Below the pieces are notes generated by a model. It made no database searches. It worked only from the letters and a program-made list of their open reading frames with translations, and had not been told where the DNA came from. Below are positions 8,789 to 16,758 of a stretch of DNA of 64,000 nucleotides, in pieces. The DNA is from Ornithinibacter aureus (GTDB taxonomy: Bacteria; Actinomycetota; Actinomycetes; Actinomycetales; Dermatophilaceae): assembly GCF_009858245.1 (NCBI RefSeq), contig NZ_VMSB01000001.1, positions 1,674,001-1,738,000 on the forward strand, read 5' to 3'. A program made the position numbers and the translations under genes. Positions within the stretch are counted from its first letter, which is position 1, and each line of letters begins with the position of its first letter.

Positions 8789-9448
8789 ATGGCTCCCATG
8801 GAGGCGGTCGACGGGGGCGCTGAGGCGAGCGACGAGGGTCTCGATGCGGCCGACCGCGAGCCGTGGCTCGCGCCGACGGAATACTCGATCGGCGGCATTC
8901 GCTGGTTGTGGGGAGCAGTCGGCGAACTCCAGCGCGCCTTGCACCCGCTCTTGGCCCAAATCCCTAGAACCGAACTCGCCGATCGCGGTCCTGCTCCACT
9001 CGCCGCAGGAGAAGTCCCTCCCAAGGAGGCCTCTTCGCTCTATCGGCCGGTGACGGTCAGGCATGAGTGGACGGTGTCCATACAGGACGTGGTCGACTTC
9101 CAGATCGACCAGTTTCTGGCGGACCTATACGGCTTGGCTGACGACACAGGGACGCAGATGGTTCGGGGGTTGTTTGACCTACTGTCGGACGTGACCGACG
9201 AGACGGGGAACGTCATCGATGCGGGGGGAAGAGACTTCTTCGACGTTCTCATTGAGGCTATGGAGACGATCGAGATGTCCTTCGATGAGGACGGCAAGCC
9301 AGACCTAACCGTCGTTCTACATCCCGAGCAGGCGGCCAAGTTGCGGGACAGGGAGCCCACGGCCGAGCAGGAGGCCCGCATGAATGCGGTTCTAGAGCGT
9401 CGACGGGAGGAGTGGCATGCTTCGAGACGTCGTCCGGATCTACCTTGA
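8789..9448 (+). CDS. Unrecognised acidic protein, partner of downstream nuclease
   Basis: 219 residues, strongly acidic, from ATG 8789 (MAPMEAVDGG). It has a central region of hydrophobic/acidic alternation (WTVSIQDVVDFQIDQFLADLYG; GLFDLLSDVTDETGNVIDAGG) and a charged C-terminal helix ending EEWHASRRRPDLP. No known family recognised. Its last 32 bases overlap the start of the PD-(D/E)XK-like gene, so the two proteins are probably made together. An acidic partner next to a nuclease could be an inhibitor, immunity protein or complex subunit (inference). Confidence 0.7.
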   Translation: MAPMEAVDGGAEASDEGLDAADREPWLAPTEYSIGGIRWLWGAVGELQRALHPLLAQIPRTELADRGPAPLAAGEVPPKEASSLYRPVTVRHEWTVSIQDVVDFQIDQFLADLYGLADDTGTQMVRGLFDLLSDVTDETGNVIDAGGRDFFDVLIEAMETIEMSFDEDGKPDLTVVLHPEQAAKLRDREPTAEQEARMNAVLERRREEWHASRRRPDLP

Positions 9449-10979
9449 CACCCTGACCGAACGAGAGTTTGACGGCCCGCTATTGGCCCTCCTCGACGCC
9501 CGAGGTTTCAAGGACGTGCACTTCATTCATGGAGCTTTTGAGTTCGGGAAGGACGTCCTGGCGAAGCGGGTTGATCCGGAGACCGGTGAGGTGCACCAGT
9601 ACCTAATCCAGTCCAAGGCCGGAGACATTGGCATGCCCGAATGGCGTGGCGTTCGACCACAGCTCGACGAGTGCCAGTACAACACCATCGGGCACCCTTC
9701 CTTTGACCCCAATTTGCCGCGCGTGGCGGTGCTCGTCACAACTGGCCGCTTGAAAGGTGCCGCCCCGGCAGACGCCGCGGAGTACCGGAAGGCGGCAGCC
9801 GCCCGCGGAGATGCTCTCGTCGAGATCTGGGAGAATTCGGATCTGATTGATTGGATGCTGGACGACCCGACGGTTGGCGTAGCCGGGGGAGCCCTTGAAG
9901 TCGACCTCCTGAAGATGGTCACCAGCATCCTCGATAAGGGCGTCAACGACCGCCGCATTGAGTCGTATGGGAGGCGCTGGCTGGCCAAGGAGGGAAGCAG
10001 CCTTCGGGCGACGATCGAGTCGGCAATCCTCGTCAATACACTTCTTCGGGTTCGCCGCCTGGACCTCGCGATGAGTGTTGCACTGCAGCTCGTCCGGTGC
10101 GCGGAGCAAGATGCGCTCGCCCCCGAAGGGCTTCAACAGGCGGCTCGGCGTCTCGTTTGCAGCCTGGCAAGCCAGGTGCGCGACCAGATGGACCCGCTTC
10201 TAGACGACCCGCTCGATGTGGCTCGATATCTGCGAAGCGAGCCGGCTTTGCTCACTTACCCGGTGATTTGCTGCCGCGCCGCGGAGGCCGTGGCTCTGGG
10301 CCTTGCTGTCGCGCGGGAGCAGGGCGACTCGGCAGGCGTGGAAGCCTTTCAGCGGACGCTCAGGCTCCTCGCCCAGCTGCCCGGAGCGGCTAGGCCTGTC
10401 AGCGATCTTTTCGCGTCGTCCGTCATTGCGACGACGCTGCTTCTCAGTACCTACGACCATGACGGGGCGGTCGAGTATCTGCGCCGTGTCGCAAAGTGGG
10501 TGCTCGACCGACATGACGAGGCAATGTCCGGACTGGGCTTGGCAGGGTTGGGCGAGGACGAGGAGGTGACCGCAGCGCGCCTGCTTGGTGGCTCCCTTTC
10601 AAGCACAACGCTCGATCGCCGCCCGGCCAGTTACCTTGCTACTGCGGTGCTCGACCTTGCCCTCTTTCTAGATGCAAGGGCCCTCTTTGAGGCCGTCCGG
10701 GAAAGCATTGCCGCCTTGAGGATCGTTCCCGAGGCGACTGCCGCTGACGAAGCGACCGCGCAGTGGACGAGGGGCGGCGAACAGGTCTGGCCCGTGCCGC
10801 GTGTGGACTTCCTGCCCTTCGAAGCGCAGGTCGAGGCGGAGCGGGCACAACCGCCCGTCGACGCGGTGACCGCCTTGCTTCTGACGGCGGCGTGCCGGTC
10901 GAGACACTATCCAGGGGGCTGGGCCGGCCTCGCTACTGCACAGAGTCTGCCCGCGTCGGTCAACGAAGCGCCTTCGTAG
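9417..10979 (+). CDS. Putative PD-(D/E)XK (Mrr-like) nuclease with helical C-terminus
   Basis: 520 residues. The N-terminus resembles Mrr-type restriction nucleases: TEREFDGPLLALLDARGF is an N-terminal acidic helix, FEFGKD gives the catalytic Asp (about D46), and YLIQSKAGD supplies the QxK signature (Q66, K68). The following WRGVRPQLDECQYN and VAVLVTTGRL fit the rest of the fold. Residues from about 165 onward are alpha-helical, leucine/alanine-rich and repeat-like, perhaps a sensor or scaffold. It overlaps the acidic partner gene by 32 bases. Defence function is inferred from the fold and the TIGR02391 neighbour; no named system is recognised. Confidence 0.72.
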   Translation: MLRDVVRIYLDTLTEREFDGPLLALLDARGFKDVHFIHGAFEFGKDVLAKRVDPETGEVHQYLIQSKAGDIGMPEWRGVRPQLDECQYNTIGHPSFDPNLPRVAVLVTTGRLKGAAPADAAEYRKAAAARGDALVEIWENSDLIDWMLDDPTVGVAGGALEVDLLKMVTSILDKGVNDRRIESYGRRWLAKEGSSLRATIESAILVNTLLRVRRLDLAMSVALQLVRCAEQDALAPEGLQQAARRLVCSLASQVRDQMDPLLDDPLDVARYLRSEPALLTYPVICCRAAEAVALGLAVAREQGDSAGVEAFQRTLRLLAQLPGAARPVSDLFASSVIATTLLLSTYDHDGAVEYLRRVAKWVLDRHDEAMSGLGLAGLGEDEEVTAARLLGGSLSSTTLDRRPASYLATAVLDLALFLDARALFEAVRESIAALRIVPEATAADEATAQWTRGGEQVWPVPRVDFLPFEAQVEAERAQPPVDAVTALLLTAACRSRHYPGGWAGLATAQSLPASVNEAPS

Positions 10980-11184
10980 CAGCGATTCCGAGGCGGCCTC
11001 TCATCGGCGAACTGGCCGAGTGCGAGGGGCCGAACGATGACGCCCTATGTGGGCGGTGTGGGGCAAACTCGCGGCGGAGCCCGAGACGTCCCGAAAGCGG
11101 ATCCCCATGCGGAGATCTCTGCTCGTCTCCCAGGTTGTCCGCCCGACGGTGGCCGCAATGCGTTCCCCGGCGAACCGCGGAGGC

Positions 11185-12021
11185 TCAGTCCGGGGAGAAG
11201 TGTGCGTGCATCCAGGCCACGGCGTGGTCGAGCAGGTCACCGGCCTCGATCAGCTCGCTATGCGCGGCACCGACCGTCCCGAGGCGGGCAGCCCGGTGAT
11301 GCAGGTAGTCTTGCAAGATGGTCGTGAAGTAGTCCTCGCCCGGCCAGTCGAGGATGCCGTCGGTGTCGTCGAGACAGGTGACCGTTCGGATGCGAGGGGT
11401 CCCGGACGAGGTGAGCACCTTGTGATGACGCAGGACTCGGCGCTTGGTGGGAAGGTCCACCCGGTTCTCCGCCAGATGCAACAACGTCACGGTGTTCGAG
11501 TCGGCCCCCAGCCGCAGAACCTTGCCGCGGGCGCGAACGAAGCGTTCGAGGATCGAGCCGCGACCGTAGTAGTCATCCCACGGCAGCGGCTCTGCGAGCA
11601 GGGCGCGAGCCTGCCGGCCACGGGCCCCGAACCGCGCGTCGGGATGGTCGTTGACCACCGTTCCGGGCAACTGCCGGAACACCTCGGCGAGCACGCCCAC
11701 CTCGGGGTCGGCCGGGGTGGCGTCCTTGTCGAAGGGGGCGGCAGCTGCCAGCAGGTCGGCCCGTTCTGGCTCGGGCCGGGCATTTACCCAGCTGAGATCG
11801 TCGCGCGCGCCGAGGAGAAAGAGCAGCGTGCCGGTCGAGCCGACGGCCCGCTCCAGTGCCCGCACGACACCGACCGCCCCCTCCTCGACCGGGCCGATCG
11901 CCCGCAGCGACGCGTGCACCATCACGACATCTCCCGAGGCGATGCCCAGATGACCGAGGTCAGCCGCAATCCTGTCGACGGAGTTCACCAGGTCGAGTAT
12001 TCCCCAGGTGGGTCGGCACAC
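11185..12021 (-). CDS. AAC(3)-family aminoglycoside N-acetyltransferase-like protein
   Basis: 278 residues. The N-terminus (RIAADLGHLGIASGDVVMVHASLRAIG) and the VNDHPDARFGARG block, with its active-site-region His, match the antibiotic acetyltransferase AAC(3) fold (AAC(3)-III/-VI/FrbF-like). Later GRGSILERFVRARGKVLRLGAD and TVTLLHLAE also fit. Family enzymes acetylate the 3-amino group of aminoglycosides with acetyl-CoA, but many environmental homologues have unknown substrates. GTG 12021 is the longest start; a GTG at 11988 (VNSVDRIAADL) would match the family N-terminus better. It diverges from the phosphatase-like gene by 35 bases. Confidence 0.85.
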   Translation of the reverse strand: MCRPTWGILDLVNSVDRIAADLGHLGIASGDVVMVHASLRAIGPVEEGAVGVVRALERAVGSTGTLLFLLGARDDLSWVNARPEPERADLLAAAAPFDKDATPADPEVGVLAEVFRQLPGTVVNDHPDARFGARGRQARALLAEPLPWDDYYGRGSILERFVRARGKVLRLGADSNTVTLLHLAENRVDLPTKRRVLRHHKVLTSSGTPRIRTVTCLDDTDGILDWPGEDYFTTILQDYLHHRAARLGTVGAAHSELIEAGDLLDHAVAWMHAHFSPD

Positions 12022-12056
12022 GGGACGGTCGCAGCCTGTGTGCCTACGCTGAGACG

Positions 12057-12497
12057 GTGGCTAGAGCGTGGGACCCGTCGGGTGCAGGCGTGCTGCGTCT
12101 GCCGTCTGGGCGACTCATCCGGGGTCGCGGACTACGGCGACCGACGCTCGATGTTGCGCCTCCGGACTTCGGGCTGTATCTGCTCGGACGGCCTCCAGTG
12201 CCCATGGGTTGGGAGCAGCGGTGGATTCGCTGGCCGGACTTCTGGTTGCCGACCGACAAGCGTGCCGCTCGAAACGCGTTCGGCGAAGCCTGGCGACGGG
12301 CCGGGTGGGAACGAGTCGAGATCGCGTGTGGCGGAGGGCGTGGCCGGACGGGTACCGCCCTCGCTTGCATCGCGGTGCTCGACGGCGTCTCCGCCGATGA
12401 GGCCGTCGACTTCGTTCGCGAACACTACGACGCAAGGGCAGTTGAGACACCGTGGCAGCGACGCTACGTCGCGCGATTCCCCAGCGAGGGGCGATAG
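12057..12497 (+). CDS. Protein-tyrosine/dual-specificity phosphatase-like protein
   Basis: 146 residues from GTG 12057. The motif IACGGGRGRTGTALACIAVL (about residues 97-116) is a CX5R phosphatase signature (Cys, five residues, Arg, then TG), as in short bacterial dual-specificity phosphatases. The usual His before the Cys is replaced by Ala, and the general-acid Asp region is not obvious; WPDFWLPTD may supply it. It could dephosphorylate a protein or small molecule. It is divergent from the AAC(3)-like gene with almost no spacer, so the two share a promoter region. Confidence 0.7.
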   Translation: MARAWDPSGAGVLRLPSGRLIRGRGLRRPTLDVAPPDFGLYLLGRPPVPMGWEQRWIRWPDFWLPTDKRAARNAFGEAWRRAGWERVEIACGGGRGRTGTALACIAVLDGVSADEAVDFVREHYDARAVETPWQRRYVARFPSEGR

Positions 12498-12672
12498 CCG
12501 TCGGGTTATGCCCCCTTCCGGACATTCTCGGCCGCCCGGTTCAGGCGTGTCGATTCGGTCGGGCGGTACCCGAGCCCGGATTCTGCTATTCGCCAGAATG
12601 CAGCTGGGAGATCTGGCGGAGGGCTCCAAGGGTCAAGCATGATCCCTATGGTTCCCCTACAGAGGAGACAGC

Positions 12673-13062
12673 ATGTCGATCCAGATCAGCGTCGTGATGC
12701 TCGCAGTTCGAGACGTTGACCGTGCCAAGCGGTTCTACGTCGAGGGCTTGGGCTGTGAGGTCCGCCAGGACTACCCAGGGTTCGTCAGATGCCGCACTAG
12801 TGAAGGATCGTCCGACTTGGCGCTCTACGAATGGGGCGCCTCGGCTGTGGACGCAGGAGTCGATCCCGAAGGCACCGGTTATCGCGGTGTCTCGCTGCAT
12901 TTCACGGCCGACTCCCGAGGTGTCGTCAACGAGACGATGAAGCGCGCCGTGAACGCGGGCGGCACGGTGGTCAAGCAGCCCACAACGTTGGAGTGGGGCG
13001 GCTACGAGGGCTACTTCGCCGACCCCGATGGCCACCTGTGGAAAGTCGCCACGGCGGGCTGA
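12673..13062 (+). CDS. VOC (glyoxalase/bleomycin-resistance-type) protein
   Basis: 129 residues, the usual length for a one-domain VOC protein. MLAVRDVDRAKRFYVEGLGCEV is the first beta-alpha-beta half and GYEGYFADPDGHLWKVA the second, with FADPDGH carrying the typical metal-site region. The start ATG 12673 follows AGAGGAGACAGC, a good ribosome binding site. VOC proteins bind divalent metal and act as glyoxalases, dioxygenases or antibiotic-binding proteins; the substrate cannot be inferred. It stands alone in its orientation. Confidence 0.85.
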   Translation: MSIQISVVMLAVRDVDRAKRFYVEGLGCEVRQDYPGFVRCRTSEGSSDLALYEWGASAVDAGVDPEGTGYRGVSLHFTADSRGVVNETMKRAVNAGGTVVKQPTTLEWGGYEGYFADPDGHLWKVATAG

Positions 13063-13338
13063 TTCGCCACAGGAAGCCGGCGGACTGCACGATCGGTCTA
13101 CGTCGCAGCGGTAGTTGCTCGTTGGCAGAGAGCAGCCCACGCCGAGGGTCCTTGGCCGGTGACAGCTCGGGGTGGCACACCTCGTAGCCGACTCGAGCGC
13201 CTGGCTAGGTTGAAGTCCCGGGCGTTCCACAAGCAGAACCGTTGTCGGGACGCGGAGCCCCGCGGTCGGCTTCGATGGAGCTTCGCTGGTCGACGTCCCG
13301 CGAGGGTGTCGGTTGCGGGACGCCGACAACGCGCGAGG
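13063..13338. other. Intergenic, no feature seen
   Basis: About 276 bases between convergent genes. No convincing ORF; no terminator hairpin that I can defend. Confidence 0.3.
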
Positions 13339-13953
13339 TCAGCGTCGTGCCGAGGTGTCAGCGAGTTCGGCCTTCGCCGCGGTGCGCTGCCGCTCGATTG
13401 CCCGGTAGACGGTGGATCGTCCGACGCCGAAGAGTTCGGCGACCTCTAAGGTGCTGTACTCGCCGCTGTGTACCAGCGAGACCAGGTGCGCTTCCTGCTT
13501 GCGGCTGAGCTTGGGCTGCTTGCCCTTCAACCGGCCCTTGGCCTTCGCGACCTTCATCCCCTCCACTGTGCGGAGCCGGATGAGGTCGGACTCGAACTCG
13601 GCCACCATGGCCAGAACGTTGAACAGCAGCCGTCCGACAGCGTCGGTGGGGTCATAGACCGACCCGCCGAGGCTGAGGCTGATCTCCCTTGTGGTCAGCT
13701 CGTCGGCAATTGCCCGCGCATCGGGTAGCGATCTGGCCAAACGGTCGAGCTTCGTGACCACGAGCGTGTCTCCTGCGCGGCACGCGGCGAGTGCCTCACG
13801 AAGTCCGGGCCGTTCGCGGTTGGTGCCGGTCAGGCCATGGTCGACGTAGATACGGTCGACCTCGACGCCGAGGGCAAGGAGACCGTCGCGTTGCGCGGTG
13901 AGGTCTTGTTGATCGGTGGAGCATCGGGCGTACCCGACAAGCAGGGCGTTCAT
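13339..13953 (-). CDS. Serine recombinase (resolvase/invertase family)
   Basis: 204 residues from ATG 13953. The N-terminal catalytic domain begins MNALLVGYARCSTDQQDL; the Ser in YARCST (Ser 12) is the nucleophile. GDTLVVTKLDRLARS and the conserved EFESDLIRLRTVEG block complete the catalytic core. The C-terminus STLEVAELFGVGRSTVYRAIER is a Hin-type helix-turn-helix. It resembles Tn3-family resolvases and small invertases. No transposase of the Tn3 type is next to it, so it may be a relic of a transposon or belong to the nearby toxin-antitoxin cassette. Function: site-specific recombination. Confidence 0.9.
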   Translation of the reverse strand: MNALLVGYARCSTDQQDLTAQRDGLLALGVEVDRIYVDHGLTGTNRERPGLREALAACRAGDTLVVTKLDRLARSLPDARAIADELTTREISLSLGGSVYDPTDAVGRLLFNVLAMVAEFESDLIRLRTVEGMKVAKAKGRLKGKQPKLSRKQEAHLVSLVHSGEYSTLEVAELFGVGRSTVYRAIERQRTAAKAELADTSARR

Positions 13954-14140
13954 GGCGCACCTCAAAGGGTTGGCCCGGCCGGGCCACGGGCTGTGGTCCG
14001 GCCCGAGCATCGGGCAATGTCCCGACTGCACCAGTCAGCGCTGAGCACGCCTTCAGGTGCAAGGCCGCCAGGCACGCGACACCGCCTCGGCCGTGTGTCC
14101 CGCTCGTGGCCGCCGTCGACGCCCAGTACTCATGGGTGGC

Positions 14141-14569
14141 TCAGACGATGGGCGGGGTCGCGTCCCATGGATTGAGGCACGAGACGCCGAGGGGTTCGAA
14201 GTGTTTGGTGTTGCGTGTCGCGATGGTCATTCCGGCGGCTTCCGCGACGGCGGCTATGAGGGCGTCGTCGAAGGGTGCGTGCTCGGGAACCCGATAGGTC
14301 GCGAGGATCCGGGCCGCCGACAGGTCGAACGGCAGCACCCGATCGGCAAAAGTGGGCAGGACATTCTCCTCGAGCCAGCGACGCAGGAGGGCTCCTTGCT
14401 CGTTGTCGGATCGCTCTTTGGCAATCACTCCACGCTCGATCTCCGCGATGGTGAATGCTGAGACGAACTGGTCACCGACGGGAACCGATGCTGCCCAGAC
14501 CTCGACTGGTCGGTTGCGTCCTCGGACCCGCAACGCGGACGCCACGTTAGTGTCCAAGAGGTACTTCAC
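14141..14569 (-). CDS. vapC: VapC-type PIN-domain toxin
   Basis: 142 residues. PIN-domain acidic residues are visible: LLDTN (Asp 6), the IAEIERGV Glu, and [26 protein letters not shown] near the C-terminus. It is closest to the FitB/VapC subgroup. The product should be an Mg-dependent RNase held inactive by the antitoxin encoded just upstream. The start overlaps the antitoxin stop by four bases, the standard arrangement for such pairs. Confidence 0.88.
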   Translation of the reverse strand: MKYLLDTNVASALRVRGRNRPVEVWAASVPVGDQFVSAFTIAEIERGVIAKERSDNEQGALLRRWLEENVLPTFADRVLPFDLSAARILATYRVPEHAPFDDALIAAVAEAAGMTIATRNTKHFEPLGVSCLNPWDATPPIV

Positions 14570-14793
14570 AGTTGTGCCGAGCGTGCCGTCAGGCCCAGGC
14601 GCTCGGGTTCGAAGTCGATGTCGGCACCTTCGTCGGTGCTCAAGAGATCAACGATGGTGACGGGCTCGCCCTCCAGAGCCTTGGTTAAGACGTCGCGCGC
14701 CTCCGCCTCGACCGACCGGTGACGCTGCTTGGCACGCGCACGAAGCGCGGCCTTGGTCCCCGCGGGCAAGTTGCGAATCAGGATCTGTTCCAT
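14566..14793 (-). CDS. vapB: FitA/VapB-type antitoxin (ribbon-helix-helix)
   Basis: 75 residues from ATG 14793 ([36 protein letters not shown]). The N-terminus is a FitA-like ribbon-helix-helix DNA-binding domain. The C-terminus ([18 protein letters not shown]) is the acidic toxin-binding tail. I prefer this start to a longer one at 14814 because RHH antitoxins begin directly at the first strand. It should bind the operator repeats just upstream and repress the pair. Confidence 0.85.
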   Translation of the reverse strand: MEQILIRNLPAGTKAALRARAKQRHRSVEAEARDVLTKALEGEPVTIVDLLSTDEGADIDFEPERLGLTARSAQL

Positions 14794-14806
14794 AGAGACC
14801 ACCTCC

Positions 14807-14834
14807 GATATCACATCAACGATATCACATCAAC
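14807..14834. promoter_or_regulatory. Toxin-antitoxin operator: two 14-bp direct repeats
   Basis: GATATCACATCAAC occurs twice in direct succession (14807-14820, 14821-14834), about 13 bases upstream of the antitoxin start. It is strikingly AT-rich for this genome. Each copy contains the palindrome GATATC. It probably holds both the promoter and the RHH antitoxin binding site. Confidence 0.7.
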
Positions 14835-14899
14835 GTGCCTACGCCACGACAAGTCAGCGCCACCTCTCAGGGCGACCCTCTGCGACGGCACCCCTCGGC

Positions 14900-15330
14900 T
14901 CCGCGTCGGTCACCGGATGCCGATCGCTCATCGGGACAGTTCCAGTGGAACGGCGGTGGGCGCCGGTCAGTGGCGCCAGCGCCTGAAGAGGAACTAGGAG
15001 CCCGCGGACGAGAGTGACCGCGATGCCGTCCGAGCAACTGTTGCGGCTCTGGGTCCTGGACGAGTTCCTCCAGGAAGCGCACCACCAGCACAAGCACCAA
15101 AGTTCCGGCGACCTTGGCTTCTAGTTCGTCGAAGGTGTGGGTTGCCAGACTCTCCGGCAAAACCAGGTCGCCGACACAGAGCTCCCACAATCCCAAGCCC
15201 ACTTGGAGCAGCACAACACCGGCGAGGACCGTGTCGATGCTCTCGAAGAGGTAGACCAAGGGGTCCTCCCGTGGGCCAGTGCGAAGGTCACGGCTGCCAT
15301 GAACTGGACGGCCTTCCGCCTGCTCAAGCG
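14900..15330 (-). pseudogene. Decayed UPF0114 (YqhA-like) membrane protein
   Basis: Pieces of one protein lie in three minus-strand frames. RKAVQFMAAVTFALAHG lies around 15270-15325. DPLVYLFESIDTVLAGVVLL and the following helices, with VAGTLVLVLVVRFLEELV, lie around 15050-15272. GIAVTLVRGLLVPLQ lies around 14980-15025. The ESIDTxLxGVVLL helix and the KVAGTLV...RFLE block are characteristic of UPF0114 membrane proteins of unknown function. The N-terminal part is missing and there are at least two frame changes, so the gene is not functional as written. The family call rests on the middle segment. Confidence 0.5.
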
Positions 15331-15494
15331 AAAATGGCCAGATACTGCGTCGATTCCAGGACGCGCCGCAGGGCTGGAGGTTGGTCATGCCTGGCGGCTG
15401 ATCAGTGGGTGCGGATGTCTCGTGGGCCCTGGCGTTCCGTCTGCGGCGGGTGGGCTGTCCCCGGCGATCAGCAATGCGTGGGCCTTGCGTGAGC

Positions 15495-15917
15495 TTAACG
15501 CGTTCCGGGGGCGTGACGAACCTGCATGATCGCGCCCACGACGATGCCGGCGCCACCGCCCACCATGGTGACGGTGACGGAGGTGGGGTACTCGCGAAGC
15601 GCGCCAAGGAGTAGCAGTGTTCCACCTGCTAGCGCCGTGACTGCTACTGCCGACGAGGCGTCGGTCGCGCGCAACCACATGGTGCCGATGATGGCGATGG
15701 TCGTTGCGGCGGAGACCCAATACCCAGCGGCGTTACCCACCGGATCGTTGGGGAACAGCCCCCACGAGGACCACAGCGCTCCCACTGCGCTCAGCAGGGT
15801 CAACAGCCATCCGATGTCTCGAGATGGTTCCAGTGGTGAGAAGTCCTCGCGTGCCGTGGACTGCCGTCGGGGGTCGGTGGGGTGACTGCCATCAGCTCCC
15901 GATCGGCTGACGCTCAC
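15495..15917 (-). CDS. Hypothetical four-helix membrane protein
   Basis: 140 residues from GTG 15917, with GGAGG just upstream on the coding strand. Four hydrophobic segments (about residues 34-50, 63-79, 86-104, 114-133) separated by short loops; the N-terminus is hydrophilic and basic. The repeated small-residue helix pattern (WLLTLLSAVGALWSSWG; GYWVSAATTIAIIGTMWL) resembles SPW-repeat-type or DUF-type small membrane proteins, but I cannot assign a family. It is isolated, with no obvious operon partner. Confidence 0.5.
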   Translation of the reverse strand: MSVSRSGADGSHPTDPRRQSTAREDFSPLEPSRDIGWLLTLLSAVGALWSSWGLFPNDPVGNAAGYWVSAATTIAIIGTMWLRATDASSAVAVTALAGGTLLLLGALREYPTSVTVTMVGGGAGIVVGAIMQVRHAPGTR

Positions 15918-16014
15918 GTGGCCTCCTGTTCGTGTGGCATGTCGGATGTAGGCGCACGTGTGTCGCACCTCGTGCGCTGCGTTCGTGACGGGCGAACACC
16001 CTTGCGGCCTCCAT

Positions 16015-16292
16015 TCACCTGGACCTCAGGAGGGCGATTCCCCCGAACTCATGCAGCTGTGCGTCGTCGACGAAGGCGATGAGGTTGCCGGCTTGAATTG
16101 CGTGCTCGAGGAGGTCGTCAATCAGGTCGTGGGACACAGGCCCCCCACCTTCTCCGGGCGGTCGAGGGTGGACGTAGCCCTGCTCGACGACAAGGGTGCC
16201 CGGGGTCCGGCTTGCCACGGCCGTCCAGCACTGGTCCAGCCCGGCCACTACCTGTTCGGGATCGTTGACGGCAGCCCCCTGTGCGTCAGGCT
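16015..16292 (-). pseudogene. baeRF-type (eRF1-like) gene, 3' part cut off by IS3
   Basis: Encodes VNDPEQVVAGLDQCWTAV ... GTLVVEQGYVHPRPP ... SHDLIDDLLEHAIQAGNLIAFVDD ... GIALLRSR. This matches the C-terminal end of bacterial archaeo-eukaryotic release factor (baeRF) domain proteins: GTLVVEQGY, then a domain-closing VDDLI...G..AFV..G.L...G.IALL pattern. The 5' part of the same gene lies on the far side of the IS3 element (17774-18709, same strand). Taking GGCT as the target duplication, the two halves join one base out of frame. Either the boundary is slightly different or there is another indel. Confidence 0.65.
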
Positions 16293-16395
16293 GAGGTGTG
16301 ACACATCTGCTGAGTTCCTTCCCTTGCACGGGGCGAGAAGCGAGTTGCTACCGATGACGATGACCCTGGCTGATTCCTGCGTCGATGATGGGGGT

Positions 16396-16758
16396 ATGGG
16401 ACCTCGAGCTGACCGGCCCAAGCGCCGCACCTTCACCGCGGAGTACAAGGCGAACCTGCTGGCCGAGTACGAGGCAGCAGATCGTGGTGAGCGTGGTGCG
16501 ATCCTGCGCCGTGAGGGCCTGTACTCCTCGCACATCATTGAGTGGCGCAAGGCCGCCGATGCCGGCGCCCGCTCCGGGCTGGCCCCGGCCACCAGGGACC
16601 GGCGCGACCGCGAGATCGAGCAACTGCGGGCCAGGGCGGAGAAGGCCGAGGCCGAGCTGGCCCGGACCCGCGCAGCGTTGGACCTGGTGGGAAAAGCACA
16701 CGCGCTCTTGGAGACGCTCTCCGAGAGCGCGGAGCCGCCGAGGCGGTCGCCGCGGTGA
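16396..16758 (+). CDS. IS3 transposase OrfA (helix-turn-helix subunit)
   Basis: 120 residues from ATG 16396. RRTFTAEYKANLLAEYEAADRGERGAILRREGLYSSHIIEWRK is the HTH_Tnp_1 domain. RRDREIEQLRARAEKAEAELARTRAALDLVGKAHALLE is the leucine-zipper-like coiled coil. The family-like sequence continues to LSESAE, so ribosomal frameshifting or an indel before the stop at 16758 is needed to join the catalytic frame. A GGGAAAAG run at about 16689-16696 is a possible slippery site. Confidence 0.88.
   Translation: MGPRADRPKRRTFTAEYKANLLAEYEAADRGERGAILRREGLYSSHIIEWRKAADAGARSGLAPATRDRRDREIEQLRARAEKAEAELARTRAALDLVGKAHALLETLSESAEPPRRSPR

Noticed and set aside
11047-12642. A 531-residue plus-strand ORF across the AAC(3)-like gene
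   Set aside because: Antisense shadow. It also covers the phosphatase-like gene in a wrong frame.
14807-14834. CRISPR-like direct repeats
   Set aside because: Two adjacent copies without spacers directly upstream of an antitoxin gene; an operator explains them.
16690-16758. OrfA/OrfB frame change in the first IS3 as a damaging mutation
   Set aside because: IS3 elements normally make the transposase by -1 frameshifting, so two frames do not imply inactivation, although the exact slip site is uncertain here.
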